64,000 nucleotides of DNA from Pontivivens sp032464575 (GTDB taxonomy: Bacteria; Pseudomonadota; Alphaproteobacteria; Rhodobacterales; Rhodobacteraceae). Below the pieces are notes generated by a model. The model did no database searches and was not told where the DNA came from. It saw only the letters and a program-made list of their open reading frames with translations. Shown one piece after another: positions 59,626-64,000 of the stretch (position 1 is the stretch's first letter; every line of letters starts with the position of its first letter). The position numbers and the translations under genes were made by a program. Location: contig JAWDKM010000001.1 in the NCBI GenBank assembly GCA_032464575.1, positions 639,787-703,786 of the forward strand, given 5' to 3'.

Positions 59626-60315
59626 ATGGCGCCGCTCCTCCTGATCCCCGGCATGATGTGCGACGCGCGGCTCTTCGCCCCGCAGATCGCGGCGTTTTCG
59701 GGGAGGCAGGCGATCCACGTGGCGCCGATGCGGGCGGAGACGACGGCGGAGATCGCGGCCGGGATCCTTGCACAGGCCCCGCCCCGCTTCGCCCTCGCCG
59801 GTCTCTCCATGGGCGGGATCGTGGCGATGGAGATCGCGGCACAGGCGTCCGGTCGCATCGAGCGGATCGCGCTCATGGACACCAATCCGCGGGCCGAGCT
59901 GCCGGAGGTGCGCGCGGCCCGCGGGCCGCAGATCGAGGCGGTGCGCGCAGGTCGCCTGCGCGAGGTGATGCGCGACGAGATGAAGCCGCGCTACCTCGCG
60001 GACGGACCGGACAGGCAGGCGATCCTCGATTTGTGCATGGAGATGGCGCTGGACCTCGGCCCCGAGATCTTCACCGCGCAGTCGCGCGCGCTCCAGACCC
60101 GGCCCGACCGGCAGGAGGTTCTGAAAACGCTCGATATTCCGGCGCTTGTCCTTTGCGGCGCGCAGGACGTGCTCTGCCCCCTCGACCGGCACGAGCTGAT
60201 GGACTCACTTCTGCCCAACTCAACCCTTACGGTCATCGCGGGCGCCGGGCACCTCCCCGTGCTGGAGCGCCCGGAGGAGACCAACGCAGCACTCACCCGC
60301 TGGCTGGAGGCATGA
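59626..60315 (+). CDS. Alpha/beta hydrolase
   Basis: 229 residues. Opens with LLLIPGMMCDARLF, nucleophile elbow GLSMGG (Ser of the triad), acid residue near GAQDVLCP and catalytic His in GAGHLPVLERPEE. Usual single-domain hydrolase. Start chosen at the ATG 40 bp after the upstream stop. ATGA overlap with the RraA-like gene shows coupling. Substrate unknown. Confidence 0.88.
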   Translation: MAPLLLIPGMMCDARLFAPQIAAFSGRQAIHVAPMRAETTAEIAAGILAQAPPRFALAGLSMGGIVAMEIAAQASGRIERIALMDTNPRAELPEVRAARGPQIEAVRAGRLREVMRDEMKPRYLADGPDRQAILDLCMEMALDLGPEIFTAQSRALQTRPDRQEVLKTLDIPALVLCGAQDVLCPLDRHELMDSLLPNSTLTVIAGAGHLPVLERPEETNAALTRWLEA

Positions 60316-61004
60316 TGGACGACGCCCTGCTGACGCTTCTGAAGAGCGTCGACACCCCCACCGTGTGCAACGCGATCGAGGTGGCGGAGGGCCGCCGCGG
60401 CTTCAACCGCTTCACCCGTGGCACCATGGCCGCCTCCGCCCCCGGAGAGGTCGTCGTGGGCTATGCGCGCACGGCCAAGATCGCGGCCAAGGTGCCCTCG
60501 CTCGCCGAGCCGGAGAAGGTCCGGCAGATGCGCATGGACTACTACCGCTACATGAGCGACGGGCCGCGACCGGGGCTCTGCGTCATCGAGGACGAAGACT
60601 TCCCGGACGCGGTCGGGGCCTTCTGGGGCGAGATCAACACCAACATCCACAAGGCGTTCGGCCTGTCCGGCACCCTCACCAACGGTGTGATGCGCGACCT
60701 TGGGGACCTGCCCGAGGGCTATCCGGTCGTGGCCGGTTCGGTCGGGCCGAGCCATGCCTTCGTCCACGTGACGGAGATCGACACCCCGGTCACGGTCCAC
60801 AACCTGACGGTGGCCCCCGGCGAACTGGTCCACGCCGACCGGCACGGCGCCGTGGTGATCCCCGAGGCGCTGATCCCGCAGATGGAGGCCGCCATCGACA
60901 AGCTGGTCTCGACCGAGCGCATCATTCTCGACGCCGCGCAGGGTGGCCTCGACTTCGCGACGTTCCAGACCGCCTGGGCCGCGTTCGAGCGGGCGCGGAC
61001 CTAG
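60312..61004 (+). CDS. RraA/HMG-CHA aldolase-family protein
   Basis: 230 residues. The RraA-type fold is seen in FGLSGTLTNGVMRDLGDLPEGYPVVAG and the metal/aldol segment GELVHADRHGAVVIPEAL. Members are either RNase E inhibitors or 4-hydroxy-4-methyl-2-oxoglutarate/oxaloacetate lyases; presence of the NGVMRDL segment and the operon context favour an enzymatic role. It overlaps the convergent Hint gene by 4 bp. Confidence 0.85.
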   Translation: MMDDALLTLLKSVDTPTVCNAIEVAEGRRGFNRFTRGTMAASAPGEVVVGYARTAKIAAKVPSLAEPEKVRQMRMDYYRYMSDGPRPGLCVIEDEDFPDAVGAFWGEINTNIHKAFGLSGTLTNGVMRDLGDLPEGYPVVAGSVGPSHAFVHVTEIDTPVTVHNLTVAPGELVHADRHGAVVIPEALIPQMEAAIDKLVSTERIILDAAQGGLDFATFQTAWAAFERART

Positions 61005-62149
61005 CGGGCGAGACGGGTGTAGACGCCCTCCAGCACCGGACGGGCGGTGCGCCGGCCGGTCAGGTCGAGACCCGGGAAGATGTTGCGCAGCTCCGCCACC
61101 TGGCCGGGGCCGAGCACGCGCCGCGCCTCCGGCCCGAAATGTAGCGTCTCCGCCGGAAGCCCCTCGGCGAAGACCACGTGGTGCGCGTCGAGCGCGAAGT
61201 GGAGGTAGTGCACGCCCTCCGCCGGCTCGACCTGCCGGATGCCGGGGCGGCCCAGCAGATGGCGACCGGCCACCAGCACCTCGGCCAGCCCCATTTCCAG
61301 CAATGGACCGGGCCGCAGGATGCGGTGCTGGGGCGAGAGGTGCAGCGTGCGCCGCGGCAGCCCGAGCCCCAGCGCCCCGGCGGCGATGCGGATGGGGCAG
61401 AGATGGGGCGACCGGCGCAGCTCCTCCACCGGCAGGTGCCGCCCGCCGACCCAGCGCACGGGCCGCACGCCCGCGTCGCGCGTGATCACGAGGTCGCCCG
61501 GCCGCAGATGCTCCACCGGACGGGGCCCGGTGGGGGTCGCGATCCGCACTCCGGGCGTGAAGCAGACATTGCCCGCCCCTGGCGTCGAATCGAGATCGTT
61601 GAAGAAATCGTCGTTCCCGTTCGGCCCGCGCTGGATCGAGCGGCCGTCGATGTCGGTTCCGAAATCCTCGCCCGCGCCCACGCGCACCGCAGTGGCTGAG
61701 AAGCCGGCATAGTTGCTGCCCGTGGTGGGATCGTCGAGCGTGTCGTTGTTGTAGGTCGCCTGGATGAACGCGTTGGCATCGGGATCGTAGATCACGACGT
61801 TGTCGCGGTTGTTGCCGAGCACGCCGCTGCCGAAGTCGGCGTCGAAGGCGATGTCGGTGACGCCGTCTCCCGGCAGGGTTCCCGCCGGCCGGGCGTTGCG
61901 CACCACCGTGAGCGTACCGCCCGGCTGCAGGATCGTTCCGTCGGGGATGGTGAACCAGTTGTCGCGCTGCGCGTCCCAGAACTCCAGCCCGCCCACGTCG
62001 ACAGCGCTGGCACTGGTGTTGAGGAGCTCGACATACTCGTCGGCGCCGCGTGCGGTCCCGTCCCCGTCGGTGTCGGTCGAGACGCCTGCCCCGGTCGGAT
62101 CCGCGAGGATCTCGTTTATGATGATGCCGCCTCTCAGCGCATCCGCCAT
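61001..62149 (-). CDS. Lamin-tail domain plus Hint (hedgehog/intein) domain protein
   Basis: 382 residues. The N-terminal lamin-tail domain (residues about 8-130, IIINEILADPTG...YVELLNTSASAVDVGGLEF) precedes a Hint domain starting at Cys (CFTPGVRIATPTGPRPVEHLRPGDLV) and running to about residue 345, with HYLHFALDAHHVVFAEGLPAETL. This Hint class is abundant in Rhodobacterales surface proteins and lacks a C-terminal extein. Self-cleavage, if any, would occur at the Cys. No signal peptide is visible, consistent with type I secretion. Single gene. Confidence 0.85.
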   Translation of the reverse strand: MADALRGGIIINEILADPTGAGVSTDTDGDGTARGADEYVELLNTSASAVDVGGLEFWDAQRDNWFTIPDGTILQPGGTLTVVRNARPAGTLPGDGVTDIAFDADFGSGVLGNNRDNVVIYDPDANAFIQATYNNDTLDDPTTGSNYAGFSATAVRVGAGEDFGTDIDGRSIQRGPNGNDDFFNDLDSTPGAGNVCFTPGVRIATPTGPRPVEHLRPGDLVITRDAGVRPVRWVGGRHLPVEELRRSPHLCPIRIAAGALGLGLPRRTLHLSPQHRILRPGPLLEMGLAEVLVAGRHLLGRPGIRQVEPAEGVHYLHFALDAHHVVFAEGLPAETLHFGPEARRVLGPGQVAELRNIFPGLDLTGRRTARPVLEGVYTRLAR

Positions 62150-62251
62150 GATCGCCCTCCCTGATCATGAGCGTATATCCGCCGGCGGGATTGAACAGCA
62201 ACGAACCGCTAAAATCGTTACATCCCCGCGACGATGGCGTAGCATCCGTGC

Positions 62252-62851
62252 ATGCCTCACGACCATCACGACATCGAACAAGACGACATGACCGCGCGGA
62301 CCCGCGCGCTGGAAACGCTTCTTGTCGAGAAGGGCCTGATCGACCCGGCCGCGGTCGACGCCATCATCGAAACCTATTCCGAGCGCGTCGGCCCCAAGAA
62401 CGGCGCGGCGGTCGTCGCGCGCGCCTGGACCGACCCCGCCTTCGCCGCGCGTCTGCGCGCGGACGCCACCGCCGCGATCGGCGAGTTGGGCTTCACCGGG
62501 CGGCAGGGCGAGCACATGCAGGCCGTCTTCAACGAACCCGGCCTGCACAACGTCGTCGTCTGCACATTGTGCTCCTGCTATCCGTGGACGGTGCTGGGCC
62601 TGCCGCCCACATGGTACAAGTCGCCGCCCTACCGCGCCCGCGTCGTGCGCGAGCCGCGTTCGGTGCTGGCGGAATTCGGGGTGGAGCTGCCTTCCGACAC
62701 CCGGATCCGCGTCTGGGATTCCACTGCCGAGCTGCGCTACCTCGTGATCCCGGAGCGGCCCGCGGGCACCGGGGATCTCGACGAGGCCGCGCTCGCGGAA
62801 CTGGTCACGCGCGACGCGATGATCGGCACCGGCCTGGCGGTGGCGCCGTGA
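62252..62851 (+). CDS. nthA: Cobalt-type nitrile hydratase alpha subunit
   Basis: 199 residues starting with the His-rich MPHDHHD typical of the family. The active-site motif VCTLCSCYPW contains Cys-Thr-Leu-Cys-Ser-Cys; Thr at the second position marks the cobalt rather than iron class. The cysteines become oxidised to sulfenic/sulfinic acids and bind Co(III). With the beta subunit it hydrates nitriles to amides. GTGA overlap with the beta gene. No amidase is visible in the window. Confidence 0.95.
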   Translation: MPHDHHDIEQDDMTARTRALETLLVEKGLIDPAAVDAIIETYSERVGPKNGAAVVARAWTDPAFAARLRADATAAIGELGFTGRQGEHMQAVFNEPGLHNVVVCTLCSCYPWTVLGLPPTWYKSPPYRARVVREPRSVLAEFGVELPSDTRIRVWDSTAELRYLVIPERPAGTGDLDEAALAELVTRDAMIGTGLAVAP

Positions 62852-63504
62852 ACGGTCCGCAGGACCTCGGCGGACGCATAGGTTTCGGCCCTGTCGCGCC
62901 CGAAACGGACGAGCCGCCATTCCACTCCGACTGGGAGGCGCGCGCCCTCGGCATCACGCTGTGCTGCGGAGCGCTCGGCCACTGGACGCTGGACGAGAGC
63001 CGCCATGCGCGCGAGAGCCTGCCGTGGACCGATTACCTGAGCTTTTCCTACTACCGCATCTGGCTGACCGCCCTGATCGCGCTGCTGGAACGGCACGGAG
63101 AGATCATGGTCGGGGAGCTCGACGGCGGGAGGCGCAGGCCGGGCCTGCGACCCGAACGCCGCCTGCCCGCCGCGCGGGTGCCCGACGTGCTGGCCACCGG
63201 CGGACCCACGGACCGGCCGCTCGACGCTGCCCCGCGCTTCGCCGCGGGCGACCTCGTGCGGACGCGGAACCTCCAGCCCGCCGGTCATACCCGCCTGCCC
63301 GGCTATGTCCGCGGCCGGGTCGGTCGGATCGAGGCACGCCATGGCGGCCATGTCTTTCCGGACACCAACGCCCATGGCGGCGGGGAGCAGCCCCAGCACC
63401 TCTACACCGTGGTCTTCGACGGGGAAGAGCTGTGGGGCCCGGAGGGCGACCCGTCCACCACCGTCTCCGCCGATCTGTGGGAGAGCTACCTTGAGCCTGC
63501 CTGA
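62848..63504 (+). CDS. nthB: Nitrile hydratase beta subunit
   Basis: 218 residues from a GTG that overlaps the alpha stop. Opens with NGPQDLGGRIGFGPV and contains the beta C-terminal SH3-like barrel with FAAGDLVRTRNLQPAGHTRLP. It contributes Arg residues that contact the oxidised cysteines of alpha. The accessory gene starts inside its 3' end. Confidence 0.93.
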   Translation: MNGPQDLGGRIGFGPVAPETDEPPFHSDWEARALGITLCCGALGHWTLDESRHARESLPWTDYLSFSYYRIWLTALIALLERHGEIMVGELDGGRRRPGLRPERRLPAARVPDVLATGGPTDRPLDAAPRFAAGDLVRTRNLQPAGHTRLPGYVRGRVGRIEARHGGHVFPDTNAHGGGEQPQHLYTVVFDGEELWGPEGDPSTTVSADLWESYLEPA

Positions 63505-63820
63505 ACTCGATGCCCCGCCCTTCGCCGAACCCTGGCACGCGCAGGTCTTCGCCCTCGCGGTCGCGCTGAACGAGGCCGGACACCTGCCATGGACCGACTG
63601 GGCGGAGCGGTTCGGCATACTGCGGGCGAAGGGGGCGGCCGACGCCTCGGACTACTTCGACCACTGGGCGGAGACGCTGACCGCCCTGATGGTCGAGCGC
63701 GGGATCGCCTCGCTCGAGGAGATCAGCGCACTCACCGCCTCCTGGGCCCGCGCCGCCGCTGCCACACCCCACGGCGTGCCGCTGCAACTGGAGAACGATC
63801 CGGAACGGTCGGTGGTCTGA
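63491..63820 (+). CDS. Nitrile hydratase accessory/activator protein
   Basis: 109 residues from a TTG preceded by GGGAGAG, overlapping the beta gene by 14 bp. Resembles the P14K-like cobalt chaperone (FAEPWHAQVFALAVALNEAGHLPWTDWAERF), which swaps cobalt into the alpha subunit. The alpha-beta-activator order is the standard Co-type arrangement. Confidence 0.88.
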   Translation: MSLPELDAPPFAEPWHAQVFALAVALNEAGHLPWTDWAERFGILRAKGAADASDYFDHWAETLTALMVERGIASLEEISALTASWARAAAATPHGVPLQLENDPERSVV

Positions 63821-63828
63821 AGGGCGCG

Positions 63829-63850
63829 GCCCCGGATCGAGGTCCGGACC
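63829..63850. repeat. REP-like hairpin, degenerate copy
   Basis: Imperfect palindrome resembling the CCCCGGATCA[A/C]GTCCGGGG module of 53784 and 57097, downstream of the nitrile hydratase operon. The remaining 150 bases to the window end show no supported gene. Confidence 0.5.
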
Positions 63851-64000
63851 AGTAGCAAAAACGACTGTTTTTGGCTCATAGGCTTCGGTAAGGAGTTTGT
63901 GTTCGAACTGCGGACAAACCGGGCTTTCGCTGCGATCGTCACGAACGTCCATTATGATTGGCTATACTCGCGGAACGCCCACCGTATGACCACCTGCGAC

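Noticed and set aside
1..64000. CRISPR arrays, IS elements, integrases, phage genes
   Set aside because: No regularly spaced repeat-spacer pattern and no transposase, integrase or phage structural motifs were seen in any frame inspected.

Overview
The window is a very GC-rich, gene-dense bacterial chromosome segment of Alphaproteobacteria type, most likely Rhodobacterales (Roseobacter or Paracoccaceae relatives). This is judged from gene content: a heme-PAS FixL with FixJ, a Hint-domain protein with a lamin-tail domain, a SapC plus type I secretion locus, cobalt-type nitrile hydratase, an inositol cluster, and hairpins typical of alphaproteobacterial intergenic repeats. No species is claimed. 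No rRNA, CRISPR array, transposase or integrase was seen. One tRNA (Ser-GGA) is present.

Layout. 1-2389: the end of an autotransporter-type beta-barrel, then a cyclic-nucleotide-binding/thioredoxin-reductase-like protein without the redox cysteines. 2531-4080: a DUF3775 protein and a bactofilin-like membrane protein. 4171-12870: a DegT aminotransferase and a LacI regulator, divergent from a seven-gene operon (SsuABC/TauABC-type importer, HpsN-like histidinol-dehydrogenase-family enzyme, SDR, zinc dehydrogenase), with two LacI-type operators 21 bp apart between them. This looks like uptake and oxidation of a small hydroxylated compound, possibly a sulfonate such as 2,3-dihydroxypropane-1-sulfonate. 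12963-21484: a low-oxygen block with a tiny Zn-finger operon, FixJ/FixL, an MBL hydrolase, a kinase/P-loop fusion, a tandem UspA protein, an alcohol dehydrogenase and a flavodoxin-like protein. TTGA-N6-TCAA (FNR/FixK) boxes lie at 4136, 12881 and 20865. 21481-22248: an AAA ATPase.

22634-37451 is an inositol-catabolism locus. The leftward arm carries an IolB, a sugar ABC transporter with its binding protein, two Gfo/Idh oxidoreductases and an IolE-like TIM-barrel protein. The rightward arm carries IolD, a phytanoyl-CoA-dioxygenase-family protein, IolC, a second divergent IolB, an IolJ-type aldolase and IolG. The local LacI gene lies inside the locus, and the same 14-bp palindrome (TGCAACCGGTTGCA) occurs in both divergent promoter regions, so this repressor probably controls the whole locus. 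IolA/MmsA is not in the window.

37448-50580 is an accessory-looking block. It holds a membrane protein, a winged-helix regulator, a complete type I secretion system (HlyD, ABC transporter with a C39-like domain, TolC-type lipoprotein), SapC, a 1,208-residue beta-helix surface protein, a degenerate GspE/PilB-like protein without a P-loop, and an AraC-type regulator. Its promoters are AT-rich islands. The tRNA-Ser beside it has its 3' end facing the block. 50943-64000 returns to ordinary chromosome: a secreted phosphoesterase, an exported membrane protein, purA, rmuC, a NavAb-type sodium channel, a MetE-C-like protein with a hydrolase and a RraA-like protein, the Hint protein, and nitrile hydratase alpha, beta and activator. 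Inverted 32-bp and REP-like hairpins are concentrated around purA and rmuC.
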